DNA of 61,045 nucleotides, from NCBI GenBank assembly GCA_002707785.1, contig PANW01000065.1, positions 2,288 through 63,332 on the forward strand, read 5' to 3'. This DNA is from Cellvibrionaceae bacterium (GTDB lineage: Bacteria > Pseudomonadota > Gammaproteobacteria > Pseudomonadales > Cellvibrionaceae). The translations under genes and the position numbers were made by a program. The notes beneath the pieces are model-generated. The model was not told the origin of the DNA and ran no database searches. It was given only the letters and a program-made list of their open reading frames with translations. Shown piece after piece: positions 17,676 to 26,395 of this stretch. Position 1 is the first letter of the stretch. Each line of letters starts with the position of its first letter.

Positions 17676-18548
17676 ATGAAATCTTTTCCGGTACAAGGCG
17701 CGGGTTTAGGCTTGCGGCGCAGCTTGCTCGACGATCTTCAGCATCTGACGACTGACGATGTGCAATTTATGGAAGTTGCACCCGAGAACTGGATTCATCT
17801 CGGTGGGCGAATGGGTAAGAAGTTTCGCCAATACACCGAAAAATTCCCTTTCGTATGTCACGGTCTGTCATTGTCTATTGGCTCAACCGATCCTCTCGAT
17901 ATGCAGCTGCTGGCAGACATCAAAGATTTTATTAAGACCCACGGAATTCGCTATTACACCGAACACTTGAGTTATTGCAGTGACAGTGGTCATTTATACG
18001 ATTTGATACCTATCCCTTTTACTGAAGAAGCCGTGCGGCATGTGGCTCAGCGTATTACCCAAGTGCAGGATTTTCTCGGACAACGCATCGCGATGGAGAA
18101 CGTCTCCTATTACTGCGCTCCGTCCCAGGAAATGTCTGAAATCGAATTTATCAACGCAGTCATTGAAGAAGCTGATTGCGATCTATTGTTGGATGTTAAT
18201 AACATCTACGTGAACAGTATTAATCATCGATACGACCCCTACGAGTTTCTGGCCCAGCTACCTGCCCATAAAGCGGTGTACGTGCATGTGGCCGGTCATT
18301 TTGATGAGGCAGAAGATTTGCGGGTTGATACCCACGGTGCCGATGTCATCGACCCAGTTTGGGATCTATTAGATGCGGCCTATGCGCGCTTCGGCGCTAT
18401 GCCAACCTTACTGGAACGGGATTTTAATATTCCACCGGTACAGCAGTTGATGGTTGAGGTCGATACCATCAAATCCTTGCAGGCGGCCCATCAAAAAAGC
18501 ACAAGCTTGAAGCCATCCGCTCAGCCTACGTCAGTTAAGCGCTGGTAA
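17676..18548 (+). CDS. bufB: MNIO (DUF692) RiPP-modifying enzyme BufB
   Basis: A 290-residue DUF692/MNIO TIM-barrel protein, the multinuclear non-haem iron enzyme that acts on bufferin-type precursors. Family landmarks: GAGLGLRR at the start, YYTEHLSYC near residue 92, AMENVSYYCAP near 143, DLLLDVNNIYVN near 168, YVHVAGHFDE near 200 and PTLLERDFNIPP near 245, which carry the His/Asp/Glu/Asn iron ligands. It acts with BufC on the EGKCG cysteines of BufA. It is 15 bp upstream of bufC and in the same operon. Confidence 0.92.
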   Translation: MKSFPVQGAGLGLRRSLLDDLQHLTTDDVQFMEVAPENWIHLGGRMGKKFRQYTEKFPFVCHGLSLSIGSTDPLDMQLLADIKDFIKTHGIRYYTEHLSYCSDSGHLYDLIPIPFTEEAVRHVAQRITQVQDFLGQRIAMENVSYYCAPSQEMSEIEFINAVIEEADCDLLLDVNNIYVNSINHRYDPYEFLAQLPAHKAVYVHVAGHFDEAEDLRVDTHGADVIDPVWDLLDAAYARFGAMPTLLERDFNIPPVQQLMVEVDTIKSLQAAHQKSTSLKPSAQPTSVKRW

Positions 18549-18563
18549 AACCTAGAATAGAAT

Positions 18564-19319
18564 ATGACTAACCTCGTGAATTTCCAAACCACTCAAAAGC
18601 AATTCGCCGATCATCTAAGAGATCCCGAGGTAAACCTTGCCCCTAAGGGGTTGGAAGAGCGGCGTTTAAAAATCTATCAAGATCTGATTTTCAAAAATGT
18701 ACAAACTTTTTTGAGTGGCGGTTTTCCAATACTCAAGAGTCTCTATAGCGGATCGGATTGGGATGATATGACCCGAGATTTTATCCGCTCGCACGAATCT
18801 CATTCGCCATACTTTCTTGAAATTAGTCAGGAATTCCTAAAATACTTGCAAGAAGAACGAGGAGAGCACAGCTGCGATCCTGCGTTTATTTTGGAACTGG
18901 CTCACTATGAATGGGTTGAGCTGGCATTGGATGTTTCAGAAGAGCAGTTACCCGTGAGTGGTAGCGAGCGACTGACCGACAATGTCTTGTCTGATCATCC
19001 ACGGGTATCGCCATTAGTGTGGTCATTGTCATACCAATATCCGGTACATCGCTTGGGGCCGCAGTATCAACCTCAGCAACCTCCAACAGAACCGACGTTT
19101 ATATTGGTGTATCGCGACCGCTTAGATCGAGTGCAATTCATGGAAAGTAATGCCTTGACCGTGCGCCTACTGAATCTACTAGAAGCAGATGACGCCCTCA
19201 CGGGCGAGCAAGCTTTGTTACAGCTTGCAGAAGAAATGCGGCACCCAAATCCACAAAATTTGGTTCAAATGGGGCGTGACTTACTCCTAAAATTACAAGA
19301 ATGTGACATTATTCTTTGA
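18564..19319 (+). CDS. bufC: BufC/HvfC-type (DUF2063) RiPP partner protein
   Basis: A 251-residue DUF2063 protein. The N-terminal helical part has the family pattern FADHLRDPE, RRLKIYQDLIFKNVQTFLSGGFPILKSLY and MTRDFIRSHESHSPYFLEISQEF in residues 10-95; the C-terminal half has HYEWVELALDVSE and a beta-rich segment that is thought to bind the precursor. It works with the MNIO enzyme in precursor recognition. It is the last gene of the operon; the 190-bp gap after it holds the porin promoter. Confidence 0.88.
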   Translation: MTNLVNFQTTQKQFADHLRDPEVNLAPKGLEERRLKIYQDLIFKNVQTFLSGGFPILKSLYSGSDWDDMTRDFIRSHESHSPYFLEISQEFLKYLQEERGEHSCDPAFILELAHYEWVELALDVSEEQLPVSGSERLTDNVLSDHPRVSPLVWSLSYQYPVHRLGPQYQPQQPPTEPTFILVYRDRLDRVQFMESNALTVRLLNLLEADDALTGEQALLQLAEEMRHPNPQNLVQMGRDLLLKLQECDIIL

Positions 19320-19568
19320 TTCAGTTCTCTCTCTTTTCCTATTTAAAAGACAGCTATACTTTCTAACTTATTGATATTTAAGAATATTTTTCTCTCTCGA
19401 ATGTTTATCCGTTCGCAATAAAAACTGCACTTTTTAGGTGCTCGTCATATTACTGACATATTTGCTCGTCAGAATGCCTGCCATAACGTAATCGATGAGC
19501 AAGGGTTGCGTTGAAGACTTACTTAGTTTCGGTCTACACAACCCCCAAAATATTTGGGGGAAAACACC

Positions 19569-20581
19569 ATGAAAAACTATTGTTGCCTATGGCTATTGCT
19601 GCCGCGCTACCTGTAACTGCTATGGCCGCCGGCCCAATCGATGGTAAGGTTTACGGTAAAGTAAATGTTTCTGTCGTTAATGACGACAATGACTCTGATG
19701 ACCAGTGGGAGTTGAACAGCAACGCTTCTCGTATTGGCTTTAAAGGTAAGACTCAATTGTCTGACAACCTTTATGCTATCTATAAACTGGAATATGAAAC
19801 TTTTATCGATGACGGTGAAAAGGATGATAATGAGACCTTTAGTCAGCGCAATATTTATGGTGGTCTGACTGGTGGATTTGGTACCGTATTTGCCGGTAAA
19901 CACGACACTCCATTGAAATTGGCTCAAAAGAAGATCGACCTGTTCAATGACTTAGAAGGTGATATTAAGCATACCTTCGGTGGCGAAACTCGTGCTAGCA
20001 ACATCGTTAATTACTCTTCTCCTAAAATGAGCGGCTTCCAAGTTAATATCGCATCAATCTTTGGTGAAGATCGCAGCGACGATGACAAAGATGGTTTTAT
20101 GGATTCTTATTCAGCATCGGTTACTTATTCCGGTGATGGCATGTACTTTGCGGTTGCTCGCGATGAGAATGTTAAGAATGGTAGCTTTGGCAAAAACTTG
20201 AACAAAGATTTCGGAATCGCAGATGCAGATTACGTTGATATTACTCGCGCTGTGGCTCAATTAAATATGGGCGACTTTCAGTTAGGTGCTATGTACCAAC
20301 AAACTGAAAATGGAGACAGTGAATCAGATGAGTTCGACGCAGACGGTTATATGATTTCTGCGAAGTACAAAATCGATAAAGTTACTTTGAAAGCTCAGTG
20401 GGCGAGCAACGAAGAAGATGACTTCGATTTAGAAGCAGAGTCTTATTCTCTGGGCTTAGACTATAAACTAGGCAAGAAAACCAAAGTGTACGGCTTTTAC
20501 ACTAATGAAGAGTTTGAAGCTGGTTCAGTTACTCTAGAAGAAAATGACTACTTCGGAGTGGGCATGGAACATAAGTTCTAA
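19569..20581 (+). CDS. Gram-negative porin, signal peptide frame broken by one base
   Basis: A beta-barrel porin of the general porin (porin_4) type: mature part from GPIDGKVYGKVNVSV, many amphipathic strands, acidic loops (Asp/Glu rich) and a C-terminal Phe (MEHKF). ATG 19569 has GGGGGA eight bases upstream and would encode MKKLLLPMAIAAALPVTAMA, but the run after ATG has five A where six are needed; the mature part is one frame away. Without the sixth A, translation must use an in-frame TTG at 19511 with an odd N-terminus, or ATG 19589. Either a sequencing indel or a length-variable A tract. Confidence 0.8.
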
Positions 20582-20606
20582 TCCCTGTAAGTGATTGATT
20601 TGTCAA

Positions 20607-20631
20607 GAAAGGGGTGCGATGCACCCCTTTC
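20607..20631 (+). terminator. Hairpin terminator after the porin gene
   Basis: GAAAGGGGTGC and GCACCCCTTTC form a perfect 11-bp stem with a 3-base loop. It begins 26 bases after the porin stop. A short A/T-rich stretch follows instead of a long T-run. It separates the porin from the next secreted protein. Confidence 0.75.
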
Positions 20632-20675
20632 TATATTAAATTTTGGAGCATAAATTTGTCTTGTGGAGAGATAAT

Positions 20676-21173
20676 ATGTACAAAATAATCATTTCCGTGA
20701 TGGTTGCGGCGAGTTTATCTCAGCTTGCCTTAGCGAATTCGAGTGACTGTGAAGATACTGTCGATATGGCAGATAGCTTAGACTTCCATAAAATGCACAT
20801 AGAATGTAACAATGATCCTGTTGTGATCTATGATCCCAATTCTAAATCTTCGTTTTTGACTAAAAAGAAAGAAGTTGTAGACACTTATCATGGCAGTAAA
20901 AAAGTAAATGCAGTCGCTACTCAGACATTGACGGCTGTCTCGTCTGTTCCGGTGGATGCCGCACCTGCGACGACTCCTTCTCAGGATAATGCCGGTGTGA
21001 TCTTTAATATCCGCGAACCATTCACCATCACTGGTGGCCCTCAATCAGCCCTCAATGGGTTGTACGTTCAAATGGCAAACTACTGCCCCGCAGGGTGGGA
21101 AAAGGTCAAGGAGTGGTCAGAACCTAATCAAGGCGGCTACTACCTGCACTACCAATTTCAGTGCGCTGAATAA
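20676..21173 (+). CDS. Hypothetical secreted protein
   Basis: A 165-residue protein with a clear signal peptide (MYKIIISVMVAASLSQLALA, cleavage near residue 20). The mature part has an N-terminal acidic segment with CEDT and CNND cysteines, a Pro/Ala linker, and a C-terminal compact region with CPAGW and a final QFQCAE. The four cysteines could form two disulfides. ATG 20676 has GGAGAG seven bases upstream. I do not recognise the family. It sits between two terminated units and is probably monocistronic. Confidence 0.6.
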   Translation: MYKIIISVMVAASLSQLALANSSDCEDTVDMADSLDFHKMHIECNNDPVVIYDPNSKSSFLTKKKEVVDTYHGSKKVNAVATQTLTAVSSVPVDAAPATTPSQDNAGVIFNIREPFTITGGPQSALNGLYVQMANYCPAGWEKVKEWSEPNQGGYYLHYQFQCAE

Positions 21174-21294
21174 CGGATTACTCAAATTGTCGGAGGTCGG
21201 CGCTATGCCTTCCCTCCGACCTGAGCTAAAATACTCTCCTTTACGCCGATAAAAGTTGTGGGTAACCCGCATGGATAGCTTCAGGAGAGAAAGG

Positions 21295-22014
21295 ATGGGA
21301 ATCAGAACCCAAGTCGTATTATTAGCCGCCGGTCTACTGCTTTCGATGGGCGGAGCCCAGGCAGCCGATGAGGTCGATCCCTGGGAAGGGATGAATCGCA
21401 AAATCTTTGTGTTCAACGACACTCTGGATACCTACCTGGTGAAACCTGTGGCAAAAGGCTATTTAGCGGTCACCCCTGACCCAGTAGAAGTCAGTGTCTC
21501 TAATTTCTTTGAAAACCTCGGTGAAGTAAAAAATATTGTTAACGATGTCCTGCAATGGAAATGGGGGCAGGCGGCTAACGATAGTGGACGTCTATTGGTG
21601 AATACCACCATCGGTATCGCTGGCCTCTTTGATGTGGCCAAACACATGGGAATGCCTCGTGCTGAAGGTGAAGATTTCGGTCAAACCTTGGCAGATTGGG
21701 GCGTTGGCCAAGGGCCTTATCTCGTTTTGCCGTTTTTAGGGCCAAGCACCCTGCGTGATTTGGGCGGAATGCCTGTCGATGGTTATACCAATCCCATCGC
21801 CTACGTTGATCATGTACCGACTCGCAATACCGTTTATGCCACTGACTTATTGGAAACTCGGGCCAGCCTAATTGAGGCCGAAGACTTGATCAGTGGTGAC
21901 AAGTACGCGTTTATGCGAGATGCGTTCTTGCAGCGTCGTAACTATCTCGTTAAAGACGGTGAAGTCGAGGATGACTTTGGTGGCGATGATTTTAGCGAAG
22001 ACGACGAGTTCTAA
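21295..22014 (+). CDS. mlaA: MlaA/VacJ outer-membrane lipid-asymmetry protein
   Basis: MlaA removes phospholipids from the outer leaflet of the outer membrane and passes them to MlaC. Family landmarks are DPWEGMNRKIFVFNDTLD near residue 27, VSNFFENLGEVKNIVNDVLQ and LLVNTTIGIAGLFDVA in the middle, and YLVLPFLGPSTLRDLGG near 140. The N-terminal signal (GLLLSMGGAQA) has no lipobox Cys, so unlike E. coli MlaA it is probably not lipidated. The tail is very acidic. ATG 21295 has GGAGAG upstream; ATG 21256/21286-region starts are weaker. A strong terminator follows. The mlaA-PilZ-rssB-rssC order matches Pseudomonas. Confidence 0.9.
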   Translation: MGIRTQVVLLAAGLLLSMGGAQAADEVDPWEGMNRKIFVFNDTLDTYLVKPVAKGYLAVTPDPVEVSVSNFFENLGEVKNIVNDVLQWKWGQAANDSGRLLVNTTIGIAGLFDVAKHMGMPRAEGEDFGQTLADWGVGQGPYLVLPFLGPSTLRDLGGMPVDGYTNPIAYVDHVPTRNTVYATDLLETRASLIEAEDLISGDKYAFMRDAFLQRRNYLVKDGEVEDDFGGDDFSEDDEF

Positions 22015-22052
22015 ATCACCCGCTTGCAGGTGAATTTCAGAGTTTTTATCCA

Positions 22053-22079
22053 ATGCCCGCTACAGCGGGCATTTTTTTA
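22053..22079 (+). terminator. Rho-independent terminator after mlaA
   Basis: ATGCCCGCT and AGCGGGCAT form a 9-bp stem with a 2-base loop, followed directly by seven T. It lies 39 bases after the mlaA stop and 36 bases before the 3' end of the convergent PilZ gene. Confidence 0.88.
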
Positions 22080-22114
22080 TTGAGCTAAATGGTCTAGGTG
22101 GACCAACTTCCGCT

Positions 22115-22423
22115 TCAGCTCAGCATTTCTTCAATTTCCATACCCAAAATACAGCGATCGTTGGGGCCGCCCAGCACCCGTGTGACACGAGTTTTGGCTT
22201 GCAGCATCGGCTCGTGGCCATGGGGCGAGTTAATCTCGACCTTCATTTGGCTGCCGACGGGCAGAGCTTTTTCCAGCTCAACCAGCATTCCGCCGCCGCT
22301 AAGATCACGGCATAGGCCGGTAATATTCTCGTTGTGTGTTTCGATTTGTACAGAAATCGGGGTATCGATTTGCATACGGATGAAGTTGCGTTTTTCACTG
22401 TAAGCTCTATCGGCAAGACTCAT
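22115..22423 (-). CDS. PilZ-domain protein
   Basis: A 102-residue single-domain PilZ protein. The cyclic-di-GMP-binding elements are present: RNFIR (RxxxR) at about residues 12-16 and DLSGGGM (D/NxSxxG) near 40. Such stand-alone PilZ proteins relay c-di-GMP to partners that are usually unknown. The Pseudomonas aeruginosa locus has a similar small protein between vacJ and rssB, so the context is conserved. Confidence 0.85.
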   Translation of the reverse strand: MSLADRAYSEKRNFIRMQIDTPISVQIETHNENITGLCRDLSGGGMLVELEKALPVGSQMKVEINSPHGHEPMLQAKTRVTRVLGGPNDRCILGMEIEEMLS

Positions 22424-22782
22424 ATCAGGCTCCTAGATATTGTCATCATTATTGTCACTACAGGGTGTTTCACATGCTTCAGAGTGGCGAGAAAGCTTGA
22501 GTCGCAGGTGATCCCCCTAGGTTTCTGCGGCTTAAACTTGGGTCAATTTGATCAACCTGTAGTCAAACTTACCTTAAAATTTCTAATTTGAACAGCTTGC
22601 ACGGCCTAATTGATGGGAGTAGTGTTACGGCTTTACTGTCGCTTAATTCTTTACTGCCTTTGCAGGAGATGTGGAGCGGAGAATTGGACCGAACCTGTCG
22701 CCTTGGCAGTTGATGACAGCTTGGCTGAAATGGCTGAGAAAACTCACGCTTCACCACCTATATAAGATAAATCAGGTACTCA
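22424..22782. other. Gene-free divergent promoter region of the PilZ and rssB genes
   Basis: These 359 bases contain no frame with coding character and no strong hairpin. They separate the PilZ gene (minus) from rssB (plus). The rssB start has only a weak ribosome-binding site (CAGG, seven bases before ATG). Promoters were not resolved. Confidence 0.45.
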
Positions 22783-23970
22783 ATGCCCGCAGGAAGTCGC
22801 AAATTACTCATCATTGATGATGACAGCATTGTTCGACATAACGTCGTCGCCTATTTAGAAGATAGTGGCTTCGATATTCTAGAGGCCGATGAAGGCGCTC
22901 AGGGGCTGGATCTGTTTCACAGTCAGCACCCTGATGTTGTATTGACGGATCTGCGCATGCCAACGAAAGATGGCCTGCAAGTGTTGGAGGAGGTCCATCA
23001 GTGTTCACCAGATACCCCGGTAATCGTCATGTCTGGCGTGGGGGTGATTGGCGATGTGGTGAGAGCGCTAAGGCTCGGCGCGTCAGATTTCTTAATCAAA
23101 CCTTTGGTTGATATGGAAGTGTTGGTGCATGCGGTGAATAAAAGCCTCGAGCGCCGCGATCTATTGGCTCAAAACCAGCGCTATCGTGAAGAGCTGGAAA
23201 GTGCCAATAGCGAATTGAAAGACCATTTACGAACACTCGAACGTGATCAAGAAGCGGGCAGACGAGTCCAGCAACAGCTATTACCGCCATCGCCCTTCCG
23301 CAGAGGGGCCTACTGCCTGGAGCATAAGGTGATTCCGTCGCTGTTTCTGAGTGGCGACTTTATTGATTTGGCCTTCCGCTCGGAACGCTTTTTATCGTTT
23401 TATTTAACGGATGTGGCGGGGCATGGCGCCTCTTCGGCGTTTGCCACCATTTGGCTGAAACACGCAGCGGCAGAGATTGTGCGCGATTGGAGCTTGTTCG
23501 CCGAAGACAGTCGAGTCGAAGAAGATTTTAATCGCTGGTTATTTGAAATTAATCGCCAGCTTCTAGAGACACGCTTAGGCAGCCATATGACCTGTTTTGT
23601 CGGAGTGGTTGATCTAGAGTTGAATCGTCTACATTACGCGGTGGCTGGGCATTTACCGCTGCCGGTGATGATTCATGAGCGCAAAGCGCAGTTTCTAGAA
23701 GGGAAAGGGCGGCCTTTGGGGCTGTTCCCGAACCAAGAGTGGCCGCAATTTGAGGCGGATTTTCCTCCGGGAGCGAGCCTGCTGATATTCTCTGATGGTA
23801 TACTAGAGGTCATGCCGCCAACGGATCTGTTGGAAAAAGAGGAATTTTTGCTCAAATTGCTGTCTAACAGCCAAGGTGGCATGAAAAATGTTTATGATGC
23901 CCTGCAATTGGACGCGATTCAGGAAGCGCCCGATGACATCGCGATACTGAGTATTGTGAGAGAGACCTGA
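22783..23970 (+). CDS. rssB: RssB-type response regulator with PP2C/SpoIIE phosphatase domain
   Basis: A 395-residue two-domain protein. Residues 6-125 are a receiver domain (IIDDDSIVR acidic pair, LTDLRMPTKDG with the phospho-acceptor Asp near 57, VIVMSG, and FLIKP Lys near 108). A coiled linker follows (about 125-170), then a PP2C/SpoIIE phosphatase (LSGDFIDLAF, YLTDVAGHGASSAFAT, FSDGILEVM, DDIAILSI). In Pseudomonas the equivalent protein faces the STAS protein RssC, which follows 20 bp downstream here. The likely role is switching an anti-anti-sigma factor by dephosphorylation in response to a histidine kinase. Confidence 0.82.
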   Translation: MPAGSRKLLIIDDDSIVRHNVVAYLEDSGFDILEADEGAQGLDLFHSQHPDVVLTDLRMPTKDGLQVLEEVHQCSPDTPVIVMSGVGVIGDVVRALRLGASDFLIKPLVDMEVLVHAVNKSLERRDLLAQNQRYREELESANSELKDHLRTLERDQEAGRRVQQQLLPPSPFRRGAYCLEHKVIPSLFLSGDFIDLAFRSERFLSFYLTDVAGHGASSAFATIWLKHAAAEIVRDWSLFAEDSRVEEDFNRWLFEINRQLLETRLGSHMTCFVGVVDLELNRLHYAVAGHLPLPVMIHERKAQFLEGKGRPLGLFPNQEWPQFEADFPPGASLLIFSDGILEVMPPTDLLEKEEFLLKLLSNSQGGMKNVYDALQLDAIQEAPDDIAILSIVRET

Positions 23971-23990
23971 CGTTAGGTAGGTATATTTCT

Positions 23991-24476
23991 ATGCAGCAAG
24001 GTAAAATTTGGGTTGCGGATCACGCCGGTGTTTACGTGATTAAAATGGTCGGAGACGTGCGCCTTACGTTATGCATGTCGTTTGATCATTTTATCAATAA
24101 CATGTTCGCGGCCGATGATTTCTCCTCGATTATATTTGATCTCAGCGAAGCCGATGCTATCGATAGTACCACGCTCGGGTTAATGGCCAAGATTTCGATT
24201 TTAGCCGATCAGCGTAAACATCTCCGTCCAGTGGTCATCGCCACATCCCGCGGTATCAACCGTTTGCTCGAAACCATGGGGTTTGCGGAAATTTTCGATA
24301 TTGTCGACGAACTCTCTGAGTGCGTCACTCCCAGCGAATGTTTAGAAATGGGGGCGATCGACGAGTGTGAAGCGAAGAATAAAGTGATTGAGGCTCACCG
24401 CATCTTGATGGATTTAAATCAGGACAATCACGAAACCTTTAAAGATTTGGTGAAAACCCTAGAAGATGTTTCTTAG
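23991..24476 (+). CDS. rssC: STAS-domain anti-sigma factor antagonist
   Basis: A 161-residue protein with an N-terminal STAS domain (about residues 5-105). The segment ADAIDSTTLGLMAKI contains the usual phosphorylatable Ser/Thr pair at the DS(T/S) position near residue 58-59. A C-terminal helical tail of about 55 residues is beyond the usual STAS length. Its partner is the preceding phosphatase. The target anti-sigma factor is not in the window next to it. Confidence 0.8.
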   Translation: MQQGKIWVADHAGVYVIKMVGDVRLTLCMSFDHFINNMFAADDFSSIIFDLSEADAIDSTTLGLMAKISILADQRKHLRPVVIATSRGINRLLETMGFAEIFDIVDELSECVTPSECLEMGAIDECEAKNKVIEAHRILMDLNQDNHETFKDLVKTLEDVS

Positions 24477-24661
24477 GGGCTGCGATATTACCTGAACGGA
24501 AGTGCTCTGTTCACTACCGTGTGTTGGGGAATCGACAATTTAATCTTCAGCTTTCACCGCCCCATCCTCACCGATGATCAAACATAGCTTCAGAATGTTA
24601 GATCGGATTAACAGCTTTTAGCTAAATCGCCATTAACCTTCGCCAGAGGTTTACCTTAACG

Positions 24662-25123
24662 CTATTCTTGAATGTGTTGTTCCTGCGCGACTTTCTTCGC
24701 GCGGATAAAGTCTCCATGAGAAACGTGAATCAAGTCGGTGACCCGTCGCACCATGTATTCTTCGTATTTGTCGAGATTGTTGTCGGCATAAGCGATACGC
24801 CACATGCCAATCAATAGATCAAATTTCTCTTGATGACTAAACTCATCATTCACACAGCGAGTGAATTGATAGAGCGACGTCGATTGATCGCTTTGTTTGC
24901 GGGCAATATCGATTAAGTGGTGCAGAGTTTCGCTGTCGAGATCAAACTGGCGTTGCAGTTCTTTGACCAAGGCTTGAATCTCGGTTGCATCAAAATGCTC
25001 GTCGATGGTGGCGATCTCGATCATCAAGGCAGCGGCCGCCAATTGTTTGGGATCAGTCTTTTCAACGTCTACATCGCTCTGTTCAAACACTTCAGAAAAA
25101 AATGCTTTGATGCCTTCTAACAT
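24662..25123 (-). CDS. TerB-like protein
   Basis: A 153-residue all-helical protein of the COG4103/TerB type: AAAALMIEIATIDEHFDATEIQAL with the paired acidic residues, then FDLLIGMWRIAYADNNLDKYEEYMVRRVTDLI, a second pseudo-repeat with a similar D-x-x-x-D-x-x-E pattern. TerB-like domains bind metal ions and occur in stress and membrane-associated complexes; the function here is unknown. Codon 16 of the longer frame (ATG 25123) is preferred because AAGGCGAG precedes it and family members begin MxxxIKxFF. Confidence 0.7.
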   Translation of the reverse strand: MLEGIKAFFSEVFEQSDVDVEKTDPKQLAAAALMIEIATIDEHFDATEIQALVKELQRQFDLDSETLHHLIDIARKQSDQSTSLYQFTRCVNDEFSHQEKFDLLIGMWRIAYADNNLDKYEEYMVRRVTDLIHVSHGDFIRAKKVAQEQHIQE

Positions 25124-25179
25124 AGTGATTGCTCGCCTTGTATGAAGAGTGACCGCACTAGAAGCCACTCAAATAGGTT

Positions 25180-26172
25180 TTAGTCTGCTTTCGCAGTTCT
25201 GTTGCAGCCCACCAGTGCCACTGCATCTTCCAATACTGATATTCCAGCCCCAGCCTTGTGAGCATTTTCACTGATGTGCCGGCGAAACCGTCGTGCCCCT
25301 GGCAACCCTTGAAACAGTCCCAAAACATGCTTGCTCATGTACTTAAGTAGTTGGCCTTGCTGGATTTGCTCATCACAGTATTGAATGTACTGCGCCGCAA
25401 TCTCCTCGCGGCTGGCTATTGGATGCTCGTCATTGTAAAAGCGGCCATCTACCTCTGCTAACAAATAGGGATTGCTGTAGGCTTCTCGCCCCACCATGAC
25501 ACCATCCAATGCCGGTAAATGCTCCAAACATTGATCGAGTGTCTTCAGACCACCATTTAGGACAATATCCAGTTCAGGAAATTCCCTTTTCAGTTGGTGC
25601 ACCATATCGTATTTGAGTGGCGGTACTTCGCGATTCTCTTTTGGACTCAAACCTTTGAGCCAAGCCTTTCGGGCATGAACAACAAACGTCTTACAGCCGG
25701 TGTTGGCAATGGTCTCGACGAAATTGGCCATGCCGGAATAGTCTTCCATGTCGTCAACACCAATACGATGTTTGACCGTAACTTCAATATCCACAGCATC
25801 TTGCATCGCTTTGATGCAATCGGCTACACGCTGGGGTTCAGTCATCAAGATCGCACCGATCATACCGTTCTGTACGCGATCACTGGGGCAGCCACAATTG
25901 AGATTGACCTCATCATAACCCCATTGCTGCGCAAGCTGACTGCAGCGGGCCAAGTCCACGGGATCACTCCCACCCAGCTGCAAAGCAACTGGATGCTCAG
26001 CTTCATGGTAGTTAAGGAAGCGTTCTTGGTCTCCGTGGATCAGAGCACCGGTTGTGACCATTTCGGTATAGAGCACTGCGTGTCTGGATATCAGGCGCCA
26101 GAGATATCGGCAATGGCGATCGGACCATTCCATCATGGGGGCGACAGTGAAGCGTCGGTTAATTTGATTCAT
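25180..26172 (-). CDS. dusA: tRNA-dihydrouridine synthase DusA
   Basis: A 330-residue FMN-dependent enzyme that reduces uridines in the D-loop of tRNA. Landmarks: RFTVAPMMEWSDRHCR at the start, EMVTTGALI, LQLGGSDP, then NLNCGCPSDRVQNG with the catalytic Cys, VKHRIGVDD, FVVHARKAWLKGLSPKENRE, and NGGLKTL / GVMVGREAYSNPYLL for flavin binding. The DusA-specific LSPKENREVPPL block separates it from DusB and DusC. No operon partner. Confidence 0.92.
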   Translation of the reverse strand: MNQINRRFTVAPMMEWSDRHCRYLWRLISRHAVLYTEMVTTGALIHGDQERFLNYHEAEHPVALQLGGSDPVDLARCSQLAQQWGYDEVNLNCGCPSDRVQNGMIGAILMTEPQRVADCIKAMQDAVDIEVTVKHRIGVDDMEDYSGMANFVETIANTGCKTFVVHARKAWLKGLSPKENREVPPLKYDMVHQLKREFPELDIVLNGGLKTLDQCLEHLPALDGVMVGREAYSNPYLLAEVDGRFYNDEHPIASREEIAAQYIQYCDEQIQQGQLLKYMSKHVLGLFQGLPGARRFRRHISENAHKAGAGISVLEDAVALVGCNRTAKAD

Positions 26173-26395
26173 AGCGATTTGAGGTGGGACTTAGGAACAA
26201 CAATGTAATCGCTATTCTAGCAGGAACAGCGTTCAGTCTGCAGGGTGTCATTTTGTATGTAAGTGGTCTTTCCGTACATTTGTGTGAGTTGTAGCGAGTA
26301 GAAACTGGTCCAATACCTAAGCTGGTGTTGCGTTTGGTAGTACCCCACTAAACCTAGTCTCTAGAGAACTTGGAGTGCTAGTCGTTTGCAGAGAG

